This document shows, piece after piece, positions 1 to 9,560 of a stretch of 64,000 nucleotides of DNA. This DNA is from Sesamum alatum. Lineage: Eukaryota; Streptophyta; Magnoliopsida; Lamiales; Pedaliaceae. The stretch lies in the NCBI GenBank assembly GCA_034509735.1, contig JACGWO010000005.1:24856383-24920382 (forward strand), written 5' to 3'. The stretch's first letter is position 1, and every line of letters begins with the position of its first letter. A program made the translations under genes and the position numbers. The notes below the pieces were generated by a model that saw only the letters and a list, made by a program, of their open reading frames with translations, did no database searches and was not told the origin of the DNA.

Positions 1-331
1 GTGCATGAGTATGATGATCCTCTTATGCCTAGAAATGAGCCAACTCTTGTTGCGGATGAGACGACGACGCACTGAGCTGATTTCAAGTAGATGAATTGGG
101 ACAAGAGGATAGTTTTCAATGATGTTAGGCCAGAATATTTTTTCTCGTATGCTGAGTTGCCGAGTCATTGCTGTGTTGCACTTGATTTGGTGAGGGAGGT
201 CCAAGTTGGTACTACGAGGGAACATATGACTATAATGCCTCTAGGTTGTTCAATAGATTTTTCGATCAGCTGTTGTACAGTGGTTGTGAGAACCACTCAC
301 AATTATTGGTGGTTGCAAAGTGAACAGTAAG
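1..331 (+). pseudogene. CACTA TNP2-type transposase, N-terminal scrap
   Basis: This is a remnant of the N-terminal region of a CACTA (En/Spm) transposase, which would act in the nucleus on element ends. The stretch beginning MNWDKRIVFNDVRPEYF (from 91) matches the MDWTQRMVYNAAGPAYF segment of the better preserved transposase at about 32190 in this window. After a frameshift near 225 the match continues in another frame as DYNASRLFNRFFDQLLYSGC, ending at stops near 330. Upstream codons 1-90 contain in-frame stops. The zinc-binding domain and the catalytic region are absent. The piece is cut by the window edge, so its 5' extent is unknown. It is clearly non-functional. Assignment rests on the internal comparison and on the known family pattern. 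Confidence 0.72.
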
Positions 332-607
332 GTCGAATAAGACAACTAATTGAGCTCTCTCTCGATGACTATTTTCTAGGTTAGTTGAACAACACTTTGA
401 GAGAGAGTGTGTGTGTGAGGTGTGTGAGTGTGAGAAGGTATAGAGACAAGAAAAGATGGAAAAAGCACGAATTTTAGTGGTGGAATGGTGTTTTGGAAAA
501 TAGTCCAAACATTCATATTAAAACAGACATTATTCACTTACTTTACAATTATAATTATACATTTTATCAAAAATTAGTGGGGCCAGTGGGATAATTTATT
601 CCACCTA
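332..607. other. gene-free spacer with GA/GT-rich microsatellite
   Basis: No coding signal is seen. Positions about 400-440 are a GA and GT/TGAG-rich simple sequence tract. The rest is AT-rich and unassigned; it could be further decayed CACTA sequence. Confidence 0.6.
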
Positions 608-1051
608 GGGCCTGTTTACTTGGCCAAATCATGCCGATATTCCAACTTATCCAGCCTAATAGGCCATTTACTTGGAAAATGGCAGCCTAAGAATAATCAA
701 GTTAGCTCTGTATTCGAATGGATATGACATGGATTTAAAACCCAGTTGAGCTGGTGGGTTTTAATTCCTTGCTAAGCCACCTGCTAGGATTAAGTTTTGC
801 AAATTAATGTTTTGTTCTTATGCATAGTGGCTAGTTGAAATAGTGTAAGGAATGTTGAGAAAGTTCAAAATGGTCCACAATGTAACCCTAAATTGTAAGA
901 TAAACAATATAGTACTCATATTCATTACTTCATCAATGGTAGTGAACATAAAATTGGGCCAGTTAGTTTAATCATATTTAACTCAATTCCAAACGCTGTT
1001 CAAAATTTATCTGTACTACACTAATCACATCACCTGAAAGTAAACGGGCCC
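608..1051. mobile_element. MITE with GGGCC-GTTTACTT terminal inverted repeats
   Basis: The left end reads GGGCCTGTTTACTT and the right end, on the opposite strand, GGGCCCGTTTACTT: 13 of 14 bases match. The dinucleotide TA flanks both sides. The size of about 444 bp and the lack of coding fit a miniature inverted-repeat element. Termini beginning GGGCCTGTTT resemble PIF/Harbinger or hAT MITEs of plants, but the short flanking duplication does not settle the superfamily. Confidence 0.65.
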
Positions 1052-1053
1052 TA

Positions 1054-1586
1054 TTGTGCTCAACTATTTTTTCAATATTGTAATACATATGGAATAATCT
1101 CAAGCCTATCAAAATAAAAGTCAACAAGCAATAAGGCAGAATAAAGTTTTCTCTCGTGCTTCGAGAGGTTAGATTTTCTCTCATCTGGGAGGGTGAGGCA
1201 ATAGGTTAGTTTTCTGGAGACTGTCTTTTCGAGAGGAGTGTTTACTTTGTCTTTCTTTTAGTGGATTTTGGAGATAGTGACCTATCATCACCCTACCATT
1301 GGCTTTGCTCTATCGAACTACACAGTTACTGAGGATTGGGTGGTGTCCCTTGTTCATCTATTCGTGAATTTGGGGGTTGTCGTGTTATCTCTATTTTTCA
1401 ACATTCTCTTTCCTTGTTTCTTAGTTGGGCTTTTGTTGTCATGTGTTCTCTGTGTTGTTTTTGCTCTGTCGCAGGTGAGTGGTGGCAGGACCAGTTCCAT
1501 CTTCCCCAGAGGAATGATAGCATTGGATTATGGCGGTACTTTGTTGGCCAAGATCCTAGAGGCTCACTTTGAACGGTAAGCGTTTG
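1054..1586 (+). other. presumed 5' region of the LINE
   Basis: No recognisable domain. The sequence between the MITE and the DUF4283 region is less AT-rich than its left flank and has open stretches (for example 1268-1579) without known similarity. By position it is the likely 5' leader or start of ORF1 of the LINE, but no LINE 5' boundary can be placed. Confidence 0.35.
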
Positions 1587-2229
1587 TATTAACAGAGGAA
1601 AAGGAAGGTAGGCTGACGTTATCACATGAGGCTTGGGCCAGGGATGTAACAGATGAAGGTTTCTTGTTGGTAGGGCGGCTACTGACGCCTCGGCCGTATC
1701 AGTGGGACGTACTTAGAAGGACCCTTATGAATATTCTGCGGCAGGTAAGAGGGATGGAGTTGAAGCTCTTGGGAAACAATCATGTTCTGTTAGGGTTCAA
1801 CCACGCGGGAGATTGGGATAAAGCGTTGGATGGTTGCCAATGGATATTCGGTCGAAATCTTGTCATACTAAACCGAGCCACGGTGGCGGATAACACACTA
1901 CAAGTGGATTTGACGCAATCTCTGTTTCAAGTGCATGTCCGTGGGCTTCCACTCAGGTTGATGACGAGAGAGGTAAGGGAGTCTATTGGAGATCGTTTAA
2001 GGTTTTTTCTAGACTCAGACTGTGCTCGGACAAAGCCAGTGTGGGGATCTAAGATACTGCTGAAGGTGTATCTTTGGACGTTCGCTAGCTAGTGAAAATT
2101 GCACTAAAAATTCGGTCACCTGGGGGGAGCGAGATAACAATGACATTCATGTATGAAAAGCTTGTGACATTCTGCTATGCCTACGGAGTGCTATGACATA
2201 TCCTTCGTGACAGTAGTGAGAGACTGACG
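1587..2229 (+). pseudogene. LINE ORF1 with DUF4283 domain, interrupted
   Basis: ORF1 of plant L1-like elements encodes an RNA-binding protein with a DUF4283 domain followed by a CCHC zinc knuckle. The reading frame from 1587 to the stop at 2092 shows typical DUF4283 features: GGPW-like CQWIFGRNLVIL, then FQVHVRGLPLRLMTREVRESIG, the stretch that usually reads 'WVQIHNLP...MN..V...IG'. Past the stop, another frame continues with TYEKLVTFCYAYGVL, matching the usual start of the zinc knuckle. The knuckle is then cut by a solo LTR at 2230. The ORF resumes at 4145 with a YGAWLR-like motif normally found just after the knuckle. The gene is not functional. Confidence 0.75.
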
Positions 2230-4144
2230 TGTTAGAATAGGTGACCATGAAGCCAATTGAATTAGGCTTATGTAACTTGTTTCTGACGATATGGTGTTTA
2301 AATAAAGTTTATGAATAAAAGTGATATTTATTTTTGTCATTAATTCTTTGTTTGTGTTCACTTAACTGCTTTACATTACAAACTGTTCAATGTAGAAACA
2401 AAACCCACAGACCAGAAGGTTAATCCAAGAAAATGAATTGCGCATAGGATGGCAAGTCATGAAATCAGTTTCTTTGGATCGGTCTGAAATACTCCAAGTC
2501 GAAGGACCTCGAGATTGGGTTTCGAGAGTCCGTTTGAGACTTGCACTCAGCGATTTCAGTCGCGTTTGATCGACAAGTGAGGAGGGTCTTCCATGCAATG
2601 TTAGTGGGTTAGCCAGCTTGGTGCTGGCTGACTGAGGTGACTCGTGGGAATCATCATATGGGAAACCTAGAGCGGGTTGGTCGGTATGACTTGAATTCTC
2701 GGTTCCAACAGTACAGGTTTGGTCCTCGGACTTGAGGGACCATTGTGGTCACATACACACCGTGCCTGTATCTTTGATTTGGCAAGAGGCTACCAAGTCG
2801 AGAGACTCTATTGTCATAAGCCCTATCTAGTCCAGTCAAGGTGTGTAGTGTGAACAGTAGGTCCTAACAGAGAATCCGTATCTAGTCAAAAGGATTGACA
2901 GTAATGTATTACTTACACTCTGAGACTCGTCCTCCAGTAAATCTGTGGCCCCAGTGACTGAACAGTGGGATGAGATCCTTGTGACGTTTGGTGTGGAGGA
3001 GCCAAAGCTTTAATCAAGAATGGGTACCGACACCTATTGTCCACACCCTAGACTATAGTTGTGAGATGGAAGACGGAAGGACAAGCGTACTTATGAGCCT
3101 AAACGTTCACACCATAATACTCACATAGTCTCTAGTGCCATGGACCGTTGCTAGACGGCCACACATGGTGACGAGCGAATTTCCGTCATACGATGATTGG
3201 AAATTTGGCCAAGTCTAGCTGAGGATGAGCCTAAAGAGTCACACACAATCCATTAGATTAAATTGGTTCCCTTTTTCTTGGATTGTTAATTCTTTTAATT
3301 GGATTAAATAGAATTAACTAATAAACTGGATTTATTAAATTGAGGTAATGGGCTCAAAATAATATTTAATTATTTAAATTCTAATGGATTATTTTAAATT
3401 AGATTCAAATATTCCATAAAATTCATCTAGTGATGGACGGACGAGATCGAATGGAGAGATCAATGACTAAGATTAAGCTTGACTTAGTCTCTAGCCTAAG
3501 TTGACTAGGATTTGACTAGGTCAAAATCCTAGTCCACCTATGTCTCTTTATGAGAGTTTGAAGAGGACTAGGAGAAGTCCCATCCTATAATTCTCATATA
3601 GACACACACACACAAGATGATGATCTTTAGCACACACACACACACACTCGGCCTCTCCTCTCTCTCTCTCTCTAGTCCACCTCTCCTCAAACTCTCCAAG
3701 AATTTTTAGTTCCTTGTCTTTGATACAAGAGAACTATAGGCAAATCGATCATGTTAATTCATAACGCTAGGTCGATTTGTCCTCCTATATTCCTCTTGAT
3801 TTCTTGCTAGCACGGGGGAGCAAGATCCGATGGATTGCGTGAACAATTTAAAGGGTTCCTAATTTGGAATCTTGGTGGCAAAACGTAGAACAACGCACAT
3901 AGCGGTACGAAGAAAACTACAACGGGTAGGTCACGTGTTTCTTTCGTTGCAACCCTATGGCCACCATGATCTTAGCATGTTTATTTTCTTGTTCATGAGA
4001 TACAACGAACGCCTGGGAGGTTCAAGGAAACACCCCTTGAACGTGTACTTTATTTCCGTTTATAGCATGTTTAATTTTCACGTTTTTAATTTATCATGCT
4101 TCCGCATCCGCGCACCCTCCCGGGATGATCCACGCATGCTTTCA
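2230..4144 (+). mobile_element. solo LTR of the copia family (copy A)
   Basis: The 1.9-kb sequence starts TGTTAGAATAGGTGACC and ends in TTTCA, giving TG...CA termini. It is closely related over its length to the LTRs at 20406, 35773, 40221, 48094 and 56563. No internal retroelement domain follows and the LINE ORF1 resumes directly, so it is a solo LTR, normally left by recombination between two LTRs. Flanks are TGACG (2225-2229) and TGAAG (4145-4149), a 5-bp target duplication with one mismatch. It contains a CA microsatellite near 3600-3650 and the conserved hairpin at 4020-4042 near its 3' end. Confidence 0.88.
3602..3675. repeat. (CA)n and (CT)n microsatellites in LTR copy A
   Basis: Two CA-rich runs followed by a CT-rich run. 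The same CA tract lies just after the TATA-like sequence in the other LTR copies, so it is an inherited part of the LTR. Confidence 0.9.
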
Positions 4145-5457
4145 TGAAGGTGCTGGACAGAGGGGAGGGTTACATTGAGCCACAATATGGGGCTTGGCTG
4201 AGAGAGTCCAGGGCGATGGGGGCGTTCAGGGAAGCGAGGGGAGGGCTGTGGGGATTTGAGGATAGTGGGGCGGCGAGAGGAAAGATGCAGCATAAAATGA
4301 CAGGTGGTGGGAGGATAGGGGCAGCCATTTTCGACATGGGGTGTGTGGGGAAGGGTGGGGCAGCGGAGGAAATAGGGGGAGGGGGCCAATGAGGGAGCGT
4401 AGTGGTCCGAGGAGGTGGCAGATTCTGAGAGACAGGACACAGGGGAGAAGATAGAGGGGTTCAAAGCTCCAGGAAGTGGCGACATAGGGCAGTAGGAGGT
4501 GCAACATGGTCGGAGGATGGGGGCCGAATAGATGAACCCAGGTCGTGCGCCTTCTGGAGGAATAAGGCAAACACTGATGGATATGGTAGGCCCAATAACC
4601 ACTATATAGGAGAAGGGCCCTTTTCAATTGGAGGCTAGACAGGTCCAGTCCATGGTCCTAGCCTTCACGCTCTATGGCGCACTAAACCCAAACACTCAAC
4701 CCACACAAAAACCCACCTGCTCAGCCCATACAGAAACCCAAACACTCAGCCGACCCAATAACCCAAACATTTCCATCCAGCAACCCAAACATTTAGTCCA
4801 CCCAAGACTACTTAAACGCTCACCTAGTAATTACAATAAGCCATAGCAAGCCCAGCCATCCTACGGACCTGAACCTGGAGCCTGTGTATGCCAAAAGAAC
4901 CCGAGCCCATAAACACAAACCCATCCAAATATTCCAATCACTCACCCACGGTGGAAAGTGCAGCCCTACAGCCTGGCCAAAGCCAATCTCAGCCCGCTCG
5001 TACTGAGAATGCCAATTCGGGCTCCAAGCCATCAAAACAACCTGTGCCTCCGCGATTCTAGTGGATATCGGGAATGGAGGACCCCTTATCTGTGATAGGG
5101 CCGGGTGATGTAGAGAGGACCAAGGGGCATGGAGGGTAGAGCGCAGCGGCGGGGTGGACAGTGATTACATGCAGTGGCGACCCACGACTCATCTCTATTT
5201 GTCGTAGAGATTACATGTAGAGAGGACCAAGGGGCGTGAATATACCTATTGTTTTTATGGCTAGGAAGGGCAGATCGAAAGGCAGTAGGGGGTAGGGACG
5301 TCAATGAGGGGCGAAAGGTCCATGAGAGAGGGTGATCGAAAGAGGAAATAGGGACAGGGTATGGGTGAGAGGCCACTAAAATGAGTACTGGAGGAAGACA
5401 ATAGTGATACATCTGAATCAACGGCAGAGTTGCTACGCAACCCCGTCGAGAACCATG
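4145..5457 (+). pseudogene. LINE ORF1 C-terminal part and inter-ORF region
   Basis: The LINE resumes after the solo LTR. The first codons encode a YGAWLRES stretch resembling the segment that follows the ORF1 zinc knuckle in plant LINEs. The rest is purine-rich (4145-4560) and then encodes Pro/Asn/Thr-rich low-complexity residues (about 4680-4850), which fits the poorly conserved C-terminal tail of ORF1. A short direct repeat is visible (about 5107-5128 and 5215-5236, the words AGAGAGGACCAAGGGGC). No intact frame exists. Assignment of this stretch depends mainly on its position between ORF1 and the endonuclease. Confidence 0.5.
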
Positions 5458-5750
5458 AGTACCTTGGTTTGGAACTGCCAGGGACTGGGGTCCGCCTCGA
5501 CAATTCATAAGCTCAAGCAGTGCATCCGAGAAGGGGGGCCTCTGTTGGTGTTCTTGTTGCAAAAAAGTGTGGCAGTGGCAGATTCGAAAGGGTGAGACTC
5601 AGCTTAATCTGTTCAGGGTATGTGTGTCATCGGTTGGCAGGTAGAGGGGACTGGGACTGTTGTGGAAAAAGGAAATGGTAGTGCAGCTTCGTTCGTTCTT
5701 GACGCATCATATAGATACATCTCCCTTCGCACTGTAGTCCACAGAAATTG
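5458..5750 (+). pseudogene. LINE ORF2 endonuclease, N-terminal fragment
   Basis: The start MSTLVWNCQGLGSAST (from 5458) is the characteristic beginning of the AP-type endonuclease of plant LINE ORF2, where WNCRGLG holds the first metal-binding Asn. It continues with LVFL near 5545, but the catalytic Glu of the following ETK motif is replaced and the frame breaks. Another frame then gives SVGR-RGLGLLWKKE (about 5625-5675), matching the usual 'GRSGGLALLWK' block. The remaining endonuclease is missing; MITE sequence begins near 5779. Non-functional. Confidence 0.75.
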
Positions 5751-5778
5751 AAGAATTAAATAAAAAATAATTCAGCGC

Positions 5779-5945
5779 ATAAGGGCATTTTGGTCGGTTC
5801 ACCAATAAAAATGAATAGAAATGGGTTATTTGTTAGATTGTTACAAGCCTGGGGGGGGGGACATTTATAATTTTTCAAACAATAAGGAGGTATTTGTAAT
5901 TATGCCAAACTTCAGGCGACGTAGCTGTAATTTACCCAATAAAAA
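5779..5945 (-). mobile_element. fragment of the 61099-type MITE
   Basis: This stretch is the reverse complement of the left half of the MITE at 61099-61518: both carry the 'CATAAGGG-ATTTTGGTC' block, the 'ATGGGTTATTTGTTAGA' block and the terminal 'ATTATGCCAAAC' block in the same order. It is inserted within or beside LINE ORF2. A run of nine or more G (about 5851-5860) marks local decay. The other half of the element is not found here. Confidence 0.75.
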
Positions 5946-5973
5946 ATAAATAAAAAAAATAAAAAATAAAAAA

Positions 5974-6114
5974 TGAGCCGGCTCGCGAGCATATGAACAG
6001 AGTATGATGAGCTTGAGGTCGTTAGAAGCTCGAGCTCGAGCTGGCTTGGCTCGAGCTTGAAATCGAGCCGGCTTGCAAAGCTCGCGAGCCGGCTCGACTC
6101 ATCTGCCACCCCTA
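5974..6114. mobile_element. palindromic hAT-like MITE fragment
   Basis: A perfect 16-bp inverted repeat, GAGCCGGCTCGCGAGC, is found at 5975-5990 and its complement at 6080-6095, with further GAGCTCGAG-rich complementary sequence between. The right edge reads TGCCACCCCTA, resembling the terminal CAGGGGTGGCA-type repeats of plant hAT MITEs. The left terminus is not seen; the poly-A/AT tract at 5938-5973 abuts directly. Superfamily assignment is from general knowledge and is tentative. Confidence 0.55.
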
Positions 6115-6960
6115 CTTTGAACGCGGATCAGTTTGGGTACTTTAGTCTAGCACGTGGCATCCGTTAGGGTAACCCGTTGTCACCTTACATGTTTATTTTC
6201 TGTGCAAAGGCTTTCTCATGCTTGATCCAGGATGCTGAGAGAAGAGGCCGGCTCACAGGTGTGGCGGTGACTAGTCAGTCACCACGAGTGTCTCACCTGC
6301 TCTTTGTCAATGTTACGCTTGTGTTCTGTTAGGCTACGGAGAAGCAAATTGGCGAGATTTTGGGGGTATATGCTCGGGTGTCCAGCCAAGAGATAAACCT
6401 ACAAAAGTCAAGTATGGTGGTCAGTGGGGGGCTCTGTTGGGGGCTCGGGTGGTTCCATGCCAGGAAAAATTTTTGGATCTACCATCGTTGGGGGCCCAAT
6501 TGCTAGGGGTACTATTTTGGAGCGTATGGGATCAATTTTGGGAGAGGGTGGAGGGGTGCAGTGGCAACTTGCTGTCGCTGGCGGGAAACAGGGTGCTAAT
6601 AAAGGCCGTGCTGCAGTCGCTTCTAATGAATGCGATGTCCTACTTTTGATTGCCGGCTAACTTTGTATGTAGTTTGGAGACTTTTGGTGGCACAACTGAG
6701 GGGAGAGGAGGGTGCATTGGGTAGCGTGGGGGAAGATGTGTCGAGCTCTGGGAATGGGGGGTTGGGGTTCAAAGAAGTAAGGGAGTTCAACGAGGCACTT
6801 CTAGCCAATCAGGGACGAAGGATTTTGACTAGACCGGGTTCCCTATTGAGTAGGGTTCTGAAGGCTAGGTATTTCTCGGATGGGTCCTTTTGGAAAGCGG
6901 GAGTGGGATCTCAGCCCTCACTAACGTGGCGGAGTATAGTAGGGGCTCGGTGATCGAAGG
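6115..6960 (+). pseudogene. LINE ORF2 reverse transcriptase, C-terminal half, dead
   Basis: This is the second half of a LINE reverse transcriptase, which would copy element RNA at a nicked target. The frame shows the block after the palm (about 6330-6420), the KFLDLPSLG-like block (6465-6500), the LLSLAGNRVLIKAVLQSLLMNAMSYF block (6565-6649), and FKEVREFNEALLANQGRRILT then SLLSRVLKARYF (6770-6875). These are typical of plant L1 elements. The catalytic palm, normally FADD, reads F-V-N-V (6303-6314), so both Asp are lost. Several stops and at least two frameshifts occur. The fingers and first part of the palm are absent upstream. Confidence 0.82.
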
Positions 6961-7510
6961 GTGTTAGGAAGATGAGGAGGGCCGCTGGAGGTGTAGGTTT
7001 AGGTTCGATAAGGCGAGGCGGTTCTCAGTAAGGAGCGCGTATCAGCACACAGTGGCAATGAGGGACCAGGAGTTGGTATCATCATTGACTAGCACTTTGC
7101 ACTTAACTAGGGGAAGTTGTGTATGGCGGCGTTACCGACGTGAGAACAATTGGCAAGAGAGTAGCAGACATAGATACGGGTTGTGCGGTGTGCGGGGCGG
7201 CAGTGGAATCTATCAATCATGTGTTGTGAGAATGTCTGTTTGCAACACAATTGTGGGCATTGTCAAACATAGCTTCCAGATTCATCTCGTCTTGGTTGGA
7301 GGGTGCACTAGAGTGGGTGTCAGTTGTACAGAACCTGGAAGCGGAGGACCGGGGGTGTTTTTTCACGATGTTTTGGGCCCTTTGGATGCATCGGTGCCAG
7401 AAGGTAATGGAAGGAAAAGTCCAGGAGCCATGGGTGGTGTCGAGAAATGCTGCAGTAATTCTGGACAATTACCAGAAGGTGCGGAGATGCGAGGTGACAG
7501 GAGAGTGAGA
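6961..7510 (+). pseudogene. LINE ORF2 zinc-binding (zf-RVT) region
   Basis: Downstream of the RT, the sequence carries the zf-RVT region found at the end of plant LINE ORF2. Cysteine-rich codons about 7170-7250 (GCAVCGA...ESINHVL.ECPFATQLWAL in mixed frames) give the usual C-X2-C...H...C arrangement. The frame 7251-7508 then continues WALSNIASRF...FFTMFWALWMHRCQKVMEG, the normal helical segment. Frameshifts separate these parts. An RNase H domain, common in this position, is not recognisable. Confidence 0.75.
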
Positions 7511-7810
7511 ACGCAGGCGGGCGTGGGGTACGAGGGTGGCCTTTGTGTGCTGATTAAAGTCTGGCCTGCTGCTGTGGTATGTTGGGGTTGCTGAGTTGCT
7601 ACCTTATTAGTGTGATAGTTGTTTGGTCTGTTAGTGTAGTGCTGTGTTGTTTGATGGGTTTTATTATGTTTAGTTGAGGACTCTGTTGGTCTGGTTGTTC
7701 TGCTAGTATAGTTTGTGCTGATTGCTTTCTGCGTCGTTCGTACTGTTGGAGTCTCAGGTGTAATTTGTCTTTGGTTTATTTTATAAAATCTCATTGCTCA
7801 TTATTCAAAA
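7511..7810 (+). other. LINE 3' tail, T/G-rich
   Basis: This GT-rich stretch without similarity ends in ATTCAAAATAAATC (about 7803-7815), which could be the decayed A-rich end of the LINE. No clear target-site duplication. Confidence 0.4.
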
Positions 7811-8449
7811 TAAATCAATACAGCTAAATTAAAACTAATTTAAAACTAAATATCACTATCTAATATACTAAAATGTAAGAAGACAAAGGGTGCAGTTTTG
7901 TCCAAAAACAGAGTAAATTAATAGCTGAGTTTTTTTTATTAAAAGTGTTAATTAGGGGTTGTAATAATTCTCCCTTAATTTAATTAAGCACGATTAATTA
8001 ATTCTAACAACTCAAATAAATTAATAGCAATTTTCATATTAATAGTTGATTAAATTAATTAATTTGATTAATTAATTATTTCTCCAATTAAATAGATCCT
8101 ATTCATTAATTCATTCAGTTAAAGTATTATTTCAACTCTTTAATCGATTTAGCTTGGTGAAGTAATTTTTAATCTGATTAATTAAGCATTTTGTTAATCC
8201 AACTCTTGGATTTAATTCTATTAAAATGAAATGGATTTGTTCTACTCCAAGTCCATGACTCCTTAGATTCATGAAATATCAGTTTTAGGCAAACAATATA
8301 AGAATGGATTATTCGTTACACTATAAATTACCACGGCTTAAAAACTATCACAAATCAATTCTATTTACTCGGCCAAAAAAGATCGATGTGAAAATTTAAG
8401 TTTTAACCACGGTTAATTAACATCCACCATGGTTTTACCTTGACGAGCA
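7811..8449. other. AT-rich gene-free stretch
   Basis: There is no coding signal. Much of it is TTAATTAA-type low-complexity sequence (7970-8110). Positions 8319-8449 begin CACTATAAATT and share blocks ('AAAGATCGATGTGAAAATTTAAG') with 13155-13180 and 62640-62670, so they are a broken copy of a CACTA-type MITE. Confidence 0.5.
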
Positions 8450-8913
8450 CACTAGAAGAAATATATATATGTTTTCTATAGTTAAATACTATAGTCAAAA
8501 GAAAAAAAAACGTGGCGAATACAATTAGCCACGGCTTCGCAACGGCTATTAATCGTTGTTTCCAGAAGTGTCGTTAAAACATTAGCCATGACCAAAATCA
8601 TTAAAAATATTTTTGTTATGGATAAAAATCATGACAAATATTGACTACACGTGGTCAAAAATTAAGTTTTTGCATTGGTTTGGTTTGGCCATGGTTAATA
8701 GTATTGATTTACCATAATTTTTAACCCGTGATCATTTATAGTATAGCGAAAAATTAATATTTTTGTACTGGTTGTAGCTACTAGTATTTTTGTCCCGTTT
8801 GCAGAAACAACGACTGATAGTCATTGCACAATCGTTGTTAATTAGTATTTTTTATGATTTTCACCTTTAATTATGGTAATTGATTATAGTGAAAAGTCAT
8901 ATTTCTTCTAGTG
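8450..8913. mobile_element. non-autonomous CACTA-type element
   Basis: The left end reads CACTAGAAGAAATAT and the right end is its exact inverted complement, followed on both sides by similar TTTTC-TATAGT/CTATAAT sequence. About 464 bp and no ORF. Motifs such as GCCACGG, CAACGGCTATTAATCG and ATCGTTGTTAAT repeat in both orientations near the ends, as is usual for CACTA subterminal regions. The 3-bp flanks (GCA and AAA) do not match, so a target duplication is not shown. Confidence 0.65.
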
Positions 8914-9123
8914 AAACTTATGTTTAACTAATGTCACAATTATTACCCCTTCTGATTTTAAAATGAAGCAAATTACTCCTTATGTTTTTTCTTGATAAAG
9001 GGATAATTTGCTTTATTTCTCAAAATATAAAAAAATAATTTATTAATTATTTTTTCAGGGGAAGATTTTCGTTCATTTTTTATATTAAAGGGGTAAATTG
9101 CATTTATCCGTTTATTTTATTCT
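8914..9123. mobile_element. decayed MITE of the 16834 type
   Basis: The block 'ATTACCCCTTCTGATTTTAAAATGAAGCAAATTACTCCTT', taken in pieces, and its inverted partner around 8995-9105 (GATAATTTGCTTTATTTCTC, GGGGTAAATTGCATTTATCC) resemble the inverted-repeat MITE at 16834-17019. Boundaries are not clear. Confidence 0.45.
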
Positions 9124-9265
9124 ATAAACTTACGAAGGTACGGTCTTCTACCTATAGGGTAAGACCTGACTCTTGAGTATGAAAGACTTTTCTTGGGCTT
9201 AAATTTTGTTATTTGTAAGGAATATAATAATCTTGATTTCCTGTGCGATGACACAACGATAGAAA
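9124..9265 (+). repeat. dispersed direct repeat, copy 1
   Basis: This segment of about 130 bp is repeated at 10440-10568 in the same orientation. Shared words include GAGTATGAAAGACTTTTCTT and TAATAATCTTGATTT. It is not bounded by recognisable termini and I do not recognise the family. Confidence 0.7.
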
Positions 9266-9273
9266 AAGATAAA

Positions 9274-9560
9274 GGTTAATTATACTTAAATCCTCTATGA
9301 AAAATAAAAAATTACACTTTCTGCCATAATTATTTTTAAAATTATTATTACACCCCTTTTAAGAATTCTTTGTCTACAATTGACCCCCTTTCATTAAAAT
9401 TTGGATGAAAATGATAACATCGACAAAAAAGTTACGTAAATTTTTTAATTTTATCCCTCATTCGACATTTTCTTAATATAGTTTTATATACATATAAGGA
9501 AGTAAATGTATATACGTAATATATATAAAATCAATATGGGTGTAATTGTAATAAATTATT
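9274..9560. mobile_element. partial MITE related to 12590-13083
   Basis: It begins GGTTAATTATACTTAAATCC, like the start of the element at 12590, and shares the internal order 'CACTTTCTGCC', 'TTTAAGAATTCTTTGTCTAC', 'GGATGAAAATGATAACATCG', 'TTTTATCCCTCATTCGAC'. The right terminal repeat is not found, so the copy is truncated or rearranged on that side. Confidence 0.6.

Larger units (their letters stand above)
1587..7810 (+). mobile_element. L1-type LINE, decayed, with nested insertions
   Basis: The pieces line up in the order expected for a plant non-LTR retrotransposon on the plus strand: ORF1 with DUF4283 (1587-2229), ORF1 tail and inter-ORF region (4145-5457), ORF2 endonuclease start (5458-5750), reverse transcriptase (6115-6960), zinc-binding region (6961-7510) and a T-rich 3' tail (to about 7810). 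It is interrupted by a solo LTR (2230-4144) and by MITE fragments (5779-6114). Stops and frameshifts occur throughout and part of ORF2 between endonuclease and RT is missing. No target-site duplication could be identified. The outer limits are approximate. Confidence 0.75.

Noticed and set aside
1268..1579. 103-codon plus-strand frame with a hydrophobic stretch
   Set aside because: It resembles a membrane protein only by composition. It lies in the presumed LINE 5' region and has no recognised similarity, so no gene is called.
4078..4627. Minus-strand frames of 133-174 codons rich in Pro and Ser
   Set aside because: They are antisense to purine-rich LINE sequence; the longer one runs across the border of the solo LTR at 4144, so it cannot be an old gene.
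5912..6109. Minus-strand frame with Ser/Leu-rich start and hydrophobic end
   Set aside because: It is a translation of the palindromic GAGCCGGCTC MITE and an AT tract.
7363..7794. 143-codon minus-strand frame rich in Thr/Gln/Asn
   Set aside because: Antisense of the LINE zinc-binding region and its GT-rich tail; low complexity explains the lack of stops.
8450..8913. A 3-bp target duplication for the CACTA-type MITE
   Set aside because: The flanks GCA and AAA do not match, so only the terminal repeats were used as evidence.
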